DNA of 64,000 nt from Mesorhabditis belari (Eukaryota > Nematoda > Chromadorea > Rhabditida > Rhabditidae): positions 253,501 through 317,500 of the forward strand of contig CAUEEP010000735.1 in assembly GCA_958450365.1 (NCBI GenBank), given 5' to 3'. The position numbers and the translations under genes were made by a program. The first letter of the stretch is position 1; every line of letters starts with the position of its first letter. Below, in pieces: positions 52,524-63,825 of this stretch. Below the pieces are notes generated by a model that was not told the origin of the DNA, did not search any database, and saw only the letters and a program-made list of their open reading frames with translations.

Positions 52524-54251
52524 CTAGAATTGCTGAGGTTACGGTAGGCAGCAAAAGAGCTTAGGGTAGTCTTTTCCCGGTAGACTTTGCAAAAGCCTAG
52601 CTATTGCACTATTTAGTTGGCAAATAATTCTTTTCGTTCCTTTTCGTACTTCTGTTTAAAACCAACTGTTTCAGAAAAGCTTTGCAATTGTCTTGCTCGT
52701 TTGGCAAATCCACATGTTCTTGAAAGATTACTGTACTGCACATTATAGTACTGAAATTACTGTACACTATTGTACACAGTTCGCAGTAAAGCCAAGCAAA
52801 CACGCCGGCCAAGTTCGAGCTTATCTTTCATTCGACTGTCCAGAAAATCTTTTCGTTTCTTTTTGTACTTCCGTTTAAAACTAGCAAATGCACGAATTGA
52901 ACTACGGTTTCTTTCATTAGAAAAGCCAATTATTTTTCTGCAGAATAACATTAAAACGGGTATAAAGAGTCTTATATCTAGTCCGTTTGTTGGTAAAAAC
53001 TGTTTGAGAATCTAAATCTATCCTTATTATTCCAAGATTGCTAATATACTTTCAGATTGTTTAAGTAGCTTTCAACTTTCGAATAAAGTAATCAAAGTCA
53101 TTAATCATTAATCGTTAATCATTAATCATTAATCTTAATCAAAGGCAAACTTTAGTTACAACTCTTGAATGCCGTTTACTTTACCATATTCCCTTTTGAG
53201 ATTATTTCGGAAGCTGTTTAAGTGAAACGAATCTATTGATGGTTATCTATTTTCTATTGCCTATTACCCTAAGATTGTTGATTGTAAACTTTCAGCTTTT
53301 AATTGGTAAACTTAAATGCCGAATTTGGTATCAAATTGGTATCAATTGGCATCGAAAACTTGCCTACAACTGAGAGTTGGCCGTATGGAGGAGCGGCGGC
53401 TTGTAGCCCGATCGCGAACACATACAAGAGGCACTTGGAAAGCATCTAAAAAAATCAAATTCGATTTGCCAAGGATTGAAAAAAAGAAAGATTTCAAATA
53501 AAATCGAGAGTTGGAGCTAACGAAAAATCATTTATCCAAAGATTTCTGACTAAAGAAGGCCAAAATTTGCCTTAAATACCCGGCGCTGGGCACAAAGTTT
53601 TTTTCCAAAACTACACAAAATTTGTTTGCTTGAAAGTAAAGCAAAAATTACACGTTGACAAGAAAAAAAAGAGGGAAAAGAAGGAGAAAAGAAGAAGAAA
53701 AGAAGAAAAACGAACGACCTCTGATTCTCATTTTATTTTAGAGACAATTTAGAGTCAACTGACCCTCAATTAGCCGATTTCATTTGAAAATGTTTACGCA
53801 GCTGTTCGACAGTCAAAAATTTCTAACAATTTTGAAGTTTTCATGTTCAAAAATTGTCTCAAAATGAGATATTCCTCTAAACGACATCAAAGAATAGTTT
53901 TTAAGAAAAAAAAAACGATATTAACTCTTTTAATGAGAAAGAATGACATCAAAGAATAGTTTTTAAGAAAGAAAAGATGATATTGAGTCTTTTAATGAGA
54001 AAGAATGACTTTAAATTTAAAGAATGACTTTAAAAAGCTCAATTGTGAAAGAAAATCTTTAAAATAGAAAGATAAACTGTAAGTTTTGATAGAAATAAAG
54101 ATTTTATATTGTAAAGAGTGCTTAAAGCAAATAGACTTTTGTTATTTCTTGGAATCATCTTTTTTGAATCATCTTAAAGTCATTTTAAAGTTTTTTAGAA
54201 TCATTTTAAAGTTATCTTAAAGTTTCTTAAGGTATCTTAAAGTCTCTTCAA
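52524..54251. other. Long AT-rich stretch upstream of the cellulase
   Basis: No convincing exon; open frames here lack family resemblance. Short ATTAATC repeats at 53100-53140. It should contain the cellulase 5' exon and promoter, unrecognised. Confidence 0.4.
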
Positions 54252-54516
54252 GTCATCTTAAAGCCAAATCAGCTTAAAGCCAAATCATCTTAAAGCCAAA
54301 CCAGCTTAAAGCCAAACCAGCTTAAAGCCAAACCAGCTTAAAGCCAAATCATCTTAAAGCCAAACCAGCTTAAAGCCAAATCAGCTTAAAGCCAAATCAT
54401 CTTAAAGCCAAATCATCTTAAAGCCAAATCAGCTTAAAGCCAAATCATCTTAAAGCCAAATCAGCTTAAAGCCAAATCATCTTAAAGCCAAATCAGCTTA
54501 AAGCCAAATCATCTTA
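54252..54516. repeat. 16-bp minisatellite, about 17 units
   Basis: Alternating CTTAAAGCCAAATCAT and CTTAAAGCCAAATCAG/ACCAG units. The alternation suggests a 32-bp higher-order unit in part. Confidence 0.95.
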
Positions 54517-56047
54517 AAAGCTTTTAGATGTTTAAGTTAGATCTAGACTTGTATTATTTAGTTACAACTCTTGAATGCCGTTGAAATCATCTTTTTGCTC
54601 ACCTTTTTTTTCGGGAAATCACTTTTATTGAGAGATCATCAATTTTCAAACTCTCTCCCTCTCTGATAACAGATAATGAATCAATTTCAAACAAGCATTT
54701 TGCTATTAGTCATCTAACTGTTTGCTCGTTTTGTTTGTAAAATGACAAGAAAAGCTTAACTGGCAACAAAAATAGAATAAAAGAATTGTTATTTGTGACA
54801 TTCAGATATGAGATATAGTTTTATTTTTTGATACCTTAGACTTTTCAGGTTGCTCGTGATCGGATTAGTAAAGCCGATGTTGTGGACAAACGGGAGAGGA
54901 AAAGTGGTGATCCAATTCAAGAACAATCACGTGAAAATGAAAAAACTGGAGTAAATCAAGCGATTTAAGTTTAATTTTCGTTTATAAATGCTGATGATGC
55001 CAATAAAAGAGACTTTGAAGGCTTTGTCTTGTATTGTCTTGAGAGTTTTCATAAAAACCGCATAAATATCAATAAAACCGCCCTAAAATATCATTCAAAA
55101 TAATCAAGAGTTGGGATCATTTCATGGGAAAACTTTGTTTTTACAATAATTTTTCTTTTTTTGTGAAAAAGCCGGGTTTTTTTTGACAATTTTGAGGGTT
55201 TTGAACTTACGCTCTATCTAAATTTCTGTAAATGCATTTCCGTTTGACTTTTTTAATGAATTGATATACAGTTATCCTTTTTTTTTAAATCTTCAATTTT
55301 AGGAAGCTAACTCTATTTTAACCACACTAAAATTGTGCCTAAAGTCGATTCTTTTTTTTGGTCACTTACACTTCGCCCTCGAAATTTCTTCAATGGTTCG
55401 ATCAATTGAAACACGTTTTAGCCTATTTTGTAGAGGAGATTTACAACTTTCAAATAGTTTATAACATTCAAATAGTTTAGTTCAACTATTTAGTTCAAAT
55501 AGTATATAACATTCATCGATTTCGAGGTTTCTATCGTTGGAAATTTAGAAAAATGTTGAAATCCGCATTTCATATCCATGTACCTAATATATTTAAAAAA
55601 AAATCAAAACGAAATCACTGGAGATGAAGTGACCAGACACACAAACTTTACGGCTTATAACATTCTTTATGTCAAATTATTTTTTGGAGGGGGGTGTAAG
55701 AAATATATGTTGATGTTTTGATCTATATAATTTCTTTTGAGACCGTGTCTCGGTGTGGTTCAATAGTGGTCTTCTTGAAAACGCACAATTTATCCAACTT
55801 TCCCTTATTAGGGCAACTTCGCTTAAACTGGAGCAACTTGGCACTATCACAATTAAATCAACACTTGAATGTGAAAACAGGATGATCAAAAAGCCAAAAA
55901 AATGGAGAAGACAAAAGAACTCACTCAAAAACAAAGCTTAAATAACCGGTTTTTACGTATACAAGCTACAACAAACGGACAGCTGAATATCGTCTAGTGA
56001 CTGATTACGGTAGTTTATCCATCAACTTTGAATGTTAACTTGTATTG
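54517..56047. other. AT-rich stretch, no firm gene
   Basis: Two exon-like pieces, both weak: 54849-54968 after CTTTTCAG (open in two frames) and a 62-codon frame at 55753-55941 reading MWFNSGLLENAQFIQLSL. Neither matches a family I recognise. They could be exons of the gene whose last exon is at 56770-56989, but no chain of splice sites was found. Confidence 0.3.
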
Positions 56048-56055
56048 AATTTTTT

Positions 56056-56749
56056 GGGTCTATCCCAAAACAGCGCCGCCAAAACAGCGCCGACCAAAAC
56101 AGTGCCGCCAAAACAAGGCCGACCAAAACAGCGCCAATGCAAAAACGCCCAAAACAGCGACGAGTAAAAAACATTATTTTATAGATTTTTTCTTTTGCTT
56201 TTTCTTTGCTGTTTTTAACTTTTTCTGTCCACTTTTTGTGTTTTTAGGGTAAAAAAAAAGGCGGAGAATCCGATTTTTTCGATTTTTTAAAGCCTTTACC
56301 CATAGAAACCTGCGATAGCGTTTATAAAATTGATTTTAACCAAAAATAACAATTTTTTTCCTTTTACGGCCTGTTTTTTAACGTTTTCATTAACTTTTTA
56401 TTTCTACTACGGATCACTTGAAAGCTCTAACCGTTTATGTTCATCATCGCTAGTGTTATGATGTTTCAGAGTCTCTTGGACTATTAATTTCATGCTATTT
56501 TAATGTTTTTTATGCATCGTTTAATTGTTATCGTTTATTGTTGTTGGTCATGTTATTTTTAAATAAATTATCAAAATTAATAGCCGCTAATAAAAAAAAT
56601 GAGTGTACATTGGAAAAGAAAAAAAAACTGTGTTTTGCATCAGCGCTGTTTTGGGCGTTTTTCATTGGCGCTGTTTTGGGTACGGCGCTATTTTGGGTGG
56701 CGCTGTTTTGGTCGGCGCTGTTTTGGCGGCGCTGTTTTGGGATAGACCC
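56056..56749. mobile_element. Foldback element with GCGCTGTTTTGG iterated ends, copy 1
   Basis: 694 bp. Starts GGGTCTATCCCAAAACAGCG and ends with its inverse. Each end is an array of CCAAAACAGCGCCGC/GACC units (about 6-8), making long foldback arms. Flanked by a perfect 8-bp direct repeat AATTTTTT (56048-56055 and 56750-56757). Internal DNA is non-coding. The 8-bp duplication fits hAT-type transposition. Confidence 0.9.
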
Positions 56750-56769
56750 AATTTTTTGACTAACTGCAG

Positions 56770-56989
56770 AGCAGTGGCAATTCGCCACAGGGGGGAGGGC
56801 TTAGATGAGAAAATCCTGTTGTGTTTTAAAGTTACGTACCCAAGAGCAACAGGAACGAAGTATGATTTCGAATTCAAGGTTGGAATCGACACTCGAACAG
56901 GCGCCGAGTTGACACAAGAGGGATTGGATGGGCTAAGGAATACGGAAACCGGGGAACGAGTGGCTGAACGAGATGCCTATCGATATTAA
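56770..56989 (+). CDS. Terminal exon of an unassigned gene
   Basis: After CTAACTGCAG the frame reads GEGLDEKILLCFKVTYPRAT, then GTKYDFEFKVGIDTRTGAEL, TQEGLDGLRNTETGERVAE and a stop at 56987-56989. The composition and base usage (less AT than neighbours) look coding. The stretch YDFEF...DT...LTQEGLDGL faintly recalls the OSR1-type C-terminal domain seen in WNK kinases, but the match is too weak to name it. The foldback element sits in the intron before it; upstream exons were not identified. Confidence 0.45.
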
Positions 56990-57279
56990 ACGTAAAGCGA
57001 TTACTTTTCAGAATTGTTTGTAATTGGGATTTTTCTTTGATCAACTGTTTTTCAACAATATTCCATTTAAAGCTTGAAACATTATCGATTTCTAATTATT
57101 TCTGATTTCTTTCTGTGCATAAAAATATTCAATGAAATCATAAAAGAAGACAAAAACAGCAAATTTCTATACAAATACACTTTTGAACTCAACAATCGGC
57201 AATAGAATTTTGTGCTGTACTTTGTGCATGTAAACACATCATTTCTGTCAAACTGAATTCAGCTTTTGCTTAAGAAGTC

Positions 57280-57535
57280 GGTTCATTTCCCCAATTTTTC
57301 TAGATTCTAGATGAGACGACTTTATGTCAAGAAAAATGAGGAATTCAGTGCACCAGAAAGAGTGCTTTTACATCAGATCAGAAACTACAAACTACTACAG
57401 ATTTTAGGTACACTTTGATCCTTGTAAACGACCCTTTCTGGCACACTCAGATCTTCTCGTGACATCGAATCATTTCCATGAGAAAAGTGAAGGATTCAGT
57501 GCGCTAGAAAGAGTGCATAAGAGCATAAAGTACAA
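57280..57535. repeat. Repeat with GAATTCAGTGCACCAGAAAG units
   Basis: Inverted and direct copies of GAATTCAGTGCACCAGAAAG and ACCCTTTCTGGCACACTCAG. The same family forms the palindrome at 62500-62890. Confidence 0.65.
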
Positions 57536-60492
57536 CTAACACATCAGTTCTATGATGGAATTCCCTTCGGCATCGGTTGTCACTCGATTGTAAACGATGA
57601 ATTCTCGGGGTTTCATCAAGAGATAGATTTCATCGGTGAGTTGAAAAGCCCCCTAATAGAAAATGCTAACAATTCGAATTATCAGTTTCCCAACCCTGAC
57701 ATTTCGTGGAAACGATCGAAAATCTTTTCCCTGATAAACGGTCACGTTGAATGTGATCACATTGAGTTCGAATAAATTGCTGTTTTGCTGAAATGGTATT
57801 GTATAGAATGCAATGCTTTACTAGTTGGCGACCAGCCTCTCTAGACTGACTACTCAAGAACTGGCTTGCTCTGTGATCCAAGCTTGCTAAATGTTAGGAA
57901 CATTGGTCTGAACTCCTTCCGTATCTGATTAAAACGCAGGCCTGGACTGACCCTTTGTTTTTCTATACTTCTGGATACTTGACCACATCAAAACCCAAGT
58001 CTACCCTTGTCCAAGCTTAGCATTTGATTAGCTTTGTTCCTTGACCAGTCCAAACTTACATCAACGAGCAAAATCTTTCCGTTCGAGGCTTGAATAGCTC
58101 CAGTGACATTGGTCGGATAGCCACGCACTAATCGCTCATATTCTCTCAAATATTCATTGAAATGTAGACTGAAGAAGTAGATATAAGCATAAGAACCATT
58201 CTGGGAGAGGTATAAGTCTTATTTGATACTCTGGAAAAACCTCAGTTCTCGTGAAAAAGATTACTTTCCTGTTGATTGGCTCGAAAACGATAGCATCAAT
58301 ATTTTGGGGGATTTTGGGGAAAACTTTGTGAATCGGCAAAACCTGGAAGTTTCAATATGGTCAATTTTCTAAAATGCACCTATTCTAGAATATTATCGTA
58401 ATCAAAGCACCAGTTTCCCTTCTAACAGCTCAATTTCGATATCATTGAACTGAGCCGTTTGATTCCTCATCGAATGATACCAAATTGAGTCTGATCGAAT
58501 GGAAACTAGCGGGCAGATTACGATAGTTTTCTAGAATAAATGCTTTTTAGGAAATGTGCTCTAATCTTCATTGACTTTTCACCTTTTCAATCCTCCAATG
58601 ATCTAGCTGAAAAAGCTGTGCTCCATCAACAATAAATTCCTGGTCTGCTACTGAAACTTTGTTGATTGCCTTGATTTCTTTGAATTTCATTTAGATTTTG
58701 AATTTACAACCCTCTTGACATTATCAATATTGAATAAACCTGCAAAGAAATGATCGATTTTTGTTGGACAAGAAGACGATGAGACTCGGTTCGGTGAGGC
58801 TTTAGTTGTTTCGGCTGGAGTAGAAGGAGTAGCAATTTTTGTGGCTACTGTAGTGGCTGGAATTATATCTGTCACGCTCGAAATGAAACAAGCTTTCTGT
58901 TCCAAACGTGTCAAACAGACGTCCGAAACGAAACGAAAATTTTTCTTCAATATCGGACGTCTGATACGTCCGAAAACTGAACAGAGTTTGTTTTCGTTTA
59001 GTTTTGGATATCTAATACATATCTAAAGTTAAAGTTTCATTCACCAAAACCTGCATCTGTAGTAATAGTTGTAGTTGTAGTTGAAGTAATAGTTGTTGCA
59101 CTTGTTGCGCTGATTGTAGCTGGAAGAGTAGCACTTGTAGCTGCAGTAGCTGACGTTGTTGTTGGAGTAGTACTTGTTGTAGGTGTTGTTGTTGATCTTT
59201 CATCTAAAATCATAGCCATAAATCTCTGAAGATGTGTACCGGCTGTAGTGGCGGTTGTTTTACTCCCATGAACTCTTTGAGCAGCGTCAATGTCATCCTG
59301 ATGTAACTTTGGTTCAACGTATTTCCCGTTACGTCTGATTTCCTGAAAATTTCAAAACGAAATCAATGCATTCTCTTTTCTATAATAGCTTTAGTATTAA
59401 CACATTCGCGAAGAGGCTATTTTGACCGTACAGTCATGTAGTCGTAGCTACTGATTATTTTTTTAACATTCAAAGATAAACTTAACTATTATAGTCATTT
59501 GTCTGAACCTTCTCTTGAAAACTAGTACAAACCGACCAAGAGCTTTCTGTGAAATAAATGGCCTTCAATACAACGAACACTTTGATATAAACTTTTTGGT
59601 CGGTCCCTTGAGGCTCGTTATACCGAAGTTCGACTGTATATCTATAGTACAATATTATTCACCGTATCATAGACCGAATACATGATTGCATCGGGATTTG
59701 GCAAATGATTGAGCCCGATTGCATGGCCGATCTCGTGTACTGCAACGGCGATCAAGTCGAGGAAGCCGCTTCTGAAATGTAAAAAGGTTAATAGAGCTGA
59801 CCTGACTTCTGACTCTAAAATTTGCAAATCAGGCTTACGGCCTTGAAGGCTGATGGGAAAGGATTTTTAAAAAACAGAAGCCTTGGGAAGAATACCATTA
59901 TTGCTCACTCACACAATCTGTCTCTGGTTCCGAAAGGTCCATTGCTTCTCATCATTGAAATGAACAAGACCGAGTTTCTCGAGGGTATGGGCATAGACTG
60001 GGCCTGAGATTAAGTTGAAGGTGTATGACATAGTTGAGGCTTTCATAAAGAAGCCAGGTCTTGGTGACCTAGTTCTGAAAGACCTGGCTAGTTGGCCTCC
60101 GCCCATACACTGACCGTGTCTAGGTTTGGCCTGACTCTAGAGCCTGGCTGAAACATCCCTGACTGGGATACCTTGTCTTGAGCTGTGAGCAGTCGAATTC
60201 TGCAGTAAGACCTACATTAAGCCGTTCAGTAAGACTTACAGTAAGAGCAATAAGCCTAGAATCTCTGTCTGTGATAACTTGCACTACAAAGCTTAGAAGC
60301 ATACCATCAGCATCAAATGGATCACACAAATAACCGGGTCGTTTGTGAGCGCCTATCTCGAAGCTGAGCTGAAAATTTTTGGCTTGAAACCATTAAGAAA
60401 TATTTACTTTAAGTGTTCCATTTGATGGAACCTCGTGAAATTGCAGAGGAGTCACCTCTTCCCATTTGTCGAAGGCTAAACGAGCAGCGGCT
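57536..60492 (-). CDS. Matrixin (matrix metalloproteinase) with hemopexin-like repeats
   Basis: Zinc endopeptidase of the extracellular matrix. Exons in order: FDKWEEVTPLQFHEVP (60492 down), FEIGAHKRPGYLCDPFDAD, GPVYAHTLEKLGLVHFNDEK, then LIAVAVHEIGHAIGLNHLPN with PDAIMYSVYD: the HExxHxxGxxH zinc site and the Met-turn of matrixins. QDDIDAAQRVHG closes the catalytic domain. A Thr/Ser-rich linker (59220-59040) leads to a hemopexin part: CPTKIDHFFAGLFNIDNVKR, FIVDGAQLFQLDHWRIEK, IPQNIDAIVFEPINRKVIFF, SYAYIYFFSLHFNEY, ending MC-stop at 57536-57538. The prodomain with the Cys switch and the signal peptide are not seen; the foldback element at 60602-61283 lies where an upstream intron would be. The linker is low-complexity and probably O-glycosylated. 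Confidence 0.85.
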
Positions 60493-60601
60493 CTGAAAAG
60501 AGACGGCAAAGTAGTAGTAACTAACCCTTGTGTGAAGACTTTCAAGTGCGTTTAGATAAACTATAATTTATCTTTATTTTTAATAACTTAGAAGAAAAAC
60601 G

Positions 60602-61283
60602 GGGTCTATCCCAAAACAGCGCCGCCAAAATAGCGCCGACCAAAATAGCGCCGACCAAAACAGCGCCACCCAAAATAGCGCCGTACCCAAAACAGCGCCA
60701 ATGAAAAACGCCCAAAACAGCGCCGATGCAAAACAAAGTTTTTTTCTTTTACAATGTACACTCATTTTTTTTTATTAGCAGCTTTTAATTTTGATAATTT
60801 ATTTAAAAATAACATGACCAACAACAATAAACGATAACAATTAAACGATGCATAAAAAACATTAAAATAGCATGAAATTAATAGTCCAAGAGACTCTGAA
60901 ACATCATAACACTAGCGATGATGAACATAAACGGCTAGAGCTTTCAAGTGATCCGTAGTAGAAAAAAAAAGTTAGTGAAAACGTTAAAAAACAGGCCGTA
61001 AAAGGAAAAAATTGTTATTTTTGGTTAAAATCAATTTTATAAACGCTATCGCAGGTTTCTATGCGTAAAGCTTAAAAAACCGGATTCTCCGCCTTTTTTT
61101 ACCCTAAAAACACAAAAAGTGGACAGAAAAAGTTCAAAACAGCAAAGAAAAAGCAAAAGAAAAAATCTATAAAATAATGTTTTTTATTCGTCGCTGTTTT
61201 GGGCGTTTTTGCATTGGCGCTGTTTTGGGTGGCGCTGTCTTGGGTACGGCGCTGTTTTGGCGGCGCTGTTTTGGGATAGACCC
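60602..61283. mobile_element. Foldback element, copy 2 (inverted relative to copy 1)
   Basis: 682 bp, same ends and iterated GCGCTGTTTTGG arms as copy 1, internal sequence nearly identical but in opposite orientation. Flanked by a perfect 8-bp direct repeat GAAAAACG (60594-60601 and 61284-61291), different from copy 1, proving independent insertion. Confidence 0.9.
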
Positions 61284-61513
61284 GAAAAACGACTTCGCTA
61301 AAAAGAAAAATGATTCCACGAGAGCAAAAAACAAATAACAATATTTATTTCTTTGACTGAATATCTTTAATTACCATAACATAAACGCACTACTTTAAGC
61401 AACTTTTTAATTGGGGGTAGGCTAGTTTCGGGAGTGGGACAAATGCTACCTTTTTTTTCCGCACCTTGCCCATTAGCGCACCTTTTTTCGCGTTTTAAAA
61501 AAGCTCTAAAAAG

Positions 61514-61790
61514 CTAATATTAACCAATTTCTATTCCAAAAGTTGTTTTTCTAGATAATTTGAGGGTGTCGAATTCAAATTTTGACATATCAGAGCTTGT
61601 GGAAACAAACGGACGGAGTTATACAAAGAGAAAAAGCGACAATTTTCTGTAATTTGATCTATCTAATCTAATTTGATCCATTTGTCTTTCAAATTGGTTC
61701 CACACGCTCTGTTATGTCAAAATTTGAATTCGACACCCTCAAATTACCTAGAAAAACAACATTTGGAATAGAAATTGGTTAATATTCTGA
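61514..61790. repeat. Palindromic MITE, about 275 bp
   Basis: AACCAATTTCTATTCCAAA and GGTGTCGAATTCAAATTTTG on the left are mirrored by CAAAATTTGAATTCGACACC and AATAGAAATTGGTTAATATT on the right. Confidence 0.85.
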
Positions 61791-62167
61791 TTCTTTGTTG
61801 TTTCTATGTGTTGAAAATAAATGAAATTAAAAATCTTTTATGAATTTTTATGGGACAATCTAATATGCCCCACCTGATCTCCTCCTTCGTCACATTCTCA
61901 CTAAATTTCTCAATCGAATATGTCAAATTCTTGTCTTCAAATCTGCTTTCCCTTTCGAGATCCAATGGCCGGCTATTCATTACGAAATACCGTAGCTTGT
62001 TATTCATTATCGGATTCCGTAGAATTTCTTTTACTCCACATCTCGGTTTTTTCATTTCTTTTCTTGTTATCTCATCAAGTAAACCAGTCAACGGAAGATT
62101 AAAATTCTTTTGAAATCGCCTGGAAAAGAAGAATTGAGGATGCGCCAGAACAAGGTTGCACAGAATA

Positions 62168-62461
62168 CAGTTACCTGACTACTTTGGTTCAGTTACCTGA
62201 CTACTTTGATTCAGTTACCAGACTACTTTGGTTCAGTTACCAGACTACTTTGGTTCAGTTACCAGACTACTTTGATTCAGTTGCCTGACTACTTTGGTTC
62301 AGTTACCTGACTACTTTGGTTCAGTTACCAGACTACTTTGATTCAGTTGCCTGACTACTTTGGTTCAGTTACCTGACTACTTTGATTCAGTTACCAGACT
62401 ACTTTGATTCAGTTACCAGACTACTTTGATTCAGTTACCTGACTACTTTGGTTCAGTTGCC
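62168..62461. repeat. 22-bp minisatellite, about 13 units
   Basis: Units of CAGTTACCTGACTACTTTGG plus TT, with variants ACCAGAC and TTGATT alternating. Not a CRISPR: no spacers. Confidence 0.95.
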
Positions 62462-62499
62462 CACGTTTCTCAAAGGCTACTAAGTGTATGCAAAAATTC

Positions 62500-62890
62500 T
62501 TCGAGCTGTAGCTGTACTTTGTGCTCTAATTTGGAGACTTTTCTTCCTGGTGCACTCAGCTGTCCTTACTTTTAAAACCCCGTTTTAGTTACTCAATTTT
62601 AGCTGCTCCAGCTGCTCCAGGTCCATTTGGGTGTATTTTATGCTCAGATTTGTAAACGCACCCTTTCTGGCACAGCAAATTCTTCATGTTTCTCAAAACA
62701 GCAAAGTCTTGTTGTAAGAAAAATGAAGAATTCAGTGCATCAGAAAGGATGCGTTTACAAATGAGCTTGAGCACAAAGTACACCAACTAGTCAGTTTCTC
62801 AAAAGTTGGGTAATTGAACCGGGTTTCAAGGTAAGTTGTGGTCTGCCAGAAAAGTTGTGGTCTGCCAGAAAGGGAGCGTCTACAAAAGCT
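62500..62890. repeat. Palindromic repeat related to 57280-57535
   Basis: GTAAACGCACCCTTTCTGGC and AAATTCTTCAT on the left pair with ATGAAGAATTCAGTGCATCA and GAAAGGATGCGTTTAC on the right. A direct double of AAAGTTGTGGTCTGCCAG follows at 62840-62870. Confidence 0.7.
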
Positions 62891-63454
62891 TAAAGTCCAC
62901 TAACCTAATTGCTTTTCTCGTCATTTCTTCATTATTTTTCACATCTTCTCCATATCCCAAATGATTCTCATAATATCCAAATTGGAAAAGAAAATCTTTC
63001 GCAAATCGATCAATTGGAGTTGAGGCTGATACAGGAAAAGCTAAATTTTTAAATTTTATAAGAAAAGTTTTTAAAAAAACAAACATTTTACATTTGCTAT
63101 CAAATATCCAATAGTGAATAGGTGATAAAACATTTTTAAAGAAATAATTTCAATATTTCCCTTGATCTTTATCAATTTCCTGTTTTTCCGGAAAATTTCA
63201 TGATAAACAAATGCTTTCCAGAATTGTTTATAAACTGGTGAAAGCGTTTTTTTTGAGAACAAATTCTCAACAATTATGTTTTGATGAAGAATTGAGCACT
63301 AAAGCACTGCGCGCTAAAGTCAGACCATAATGCTGGTCTTGTATTTCGTTTTTTCCTTTGCAAACATTAAATTCAATGAAAATTTCTTTAGGCAAAAATT
63401 TATCCCAAACAATAAGCACCATCGTTTTCTATAAAATCCCTCCAAAGTTGTGTT

Positions 63455-63562
63455 GAGATTGCGGACCCGCTTATCGAAGAACTCTTGATTCTATGATTGA
63501 AAGAAGTCGGTCACTCAAATCTCGACCTCTTTTGCATTCTTAAACTGGCAATTCACAAGGGA
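63455..63562 (-). mobile_element. Mariner transposase C-terminal scrap
   Basis: The - strand reads NCQFKNAKEVEI, VTDFFQS and NQEFFDKRVRN, parallel to the mariner relic at 31990-32842 (NCQFKNAQEIEI, QEFFDKGIRK). Inserted next to the defensin-like exon. Confidence 0.7.
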
Positions 63563-63630
63563 ATGTTGTATTGAACTGAAGAGATGAAAATCAGACATAT
63601 AACAGAAAAGCTCAAGCTAAGTTGATTCAG

Positions 63631-63825
63631 GCGAATAGAGAGACGGAGCTCCGCGCCGATCGCGTGAAACGGGCCACATGTCTGCAATGGAATGGCGGTG
63701 ACGCGTGCCGCAAGAAGTGCCAGGGAATGGTCAGCTCGTGCACGGGAAAGCGCTACACCACTGGGCATTGTGAAATGTCGTGGACGGTTGCCACTTGCAT
63801 TTGCAAGCCGTACTGTGCCGTGTGA
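63631..63825 (+). CDS. ASABF-like (CSalphabeta) defensin, main exon
   Basis: After TTGATTCAG the exon reads ANRETELRADRVKR then ATCLQWNGGDACRKKCQGMV, SSCTGKRYTTGHCEMSW, TVATCICKPYCAV and TGA at 63823-63825. The Cys order with CxxxC, TGHC and CxC is the cysteine-stabilised alpha/beta pattern of nematode antibacterial factors (ASABF/ABF). A dibasic VKR just before the first Cys suggests a propeptide cleaved to release a peptide of about 50 residues, secreted as an antimicrobial. The exon is notably GC-rich against AT-rich flanks. The signal-peptide exon was not identified; a possible one (MLVLYFVFSFA, about 63331) has no in-phase donor that I can support. Confidence 0.7.
   Translation, partial: ANRETELRADRVKRATCLQWNGGDACRKKCQGMVSSCTGKRYTTGHCEMSWTVATCICKPYCAV

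Larger units (their letters stand above)
61292..63454. other. Intergenic or intronic, repeats only
   Basis: Holds a palindromic MITE, a 22-bp minisatellite and a second palindromic repeat (listed separately). No exon supported in the rest. Confidence 0.45.

Noticed and set aside
53316..53501. Basic 61-codon open frame
   Set aside because: No splice signals, conservation or motif to support it.
59012..59203. Gln/Leu-rich open frame
   Set aside because: Out-of-frame reading of the Thr-rich linker exon of the matrixin.
62168..62461. CRISPR-like array
   Set aside because: Units are contiguous with no spacers, in eukaryotic DNA; it is a minisatellite.
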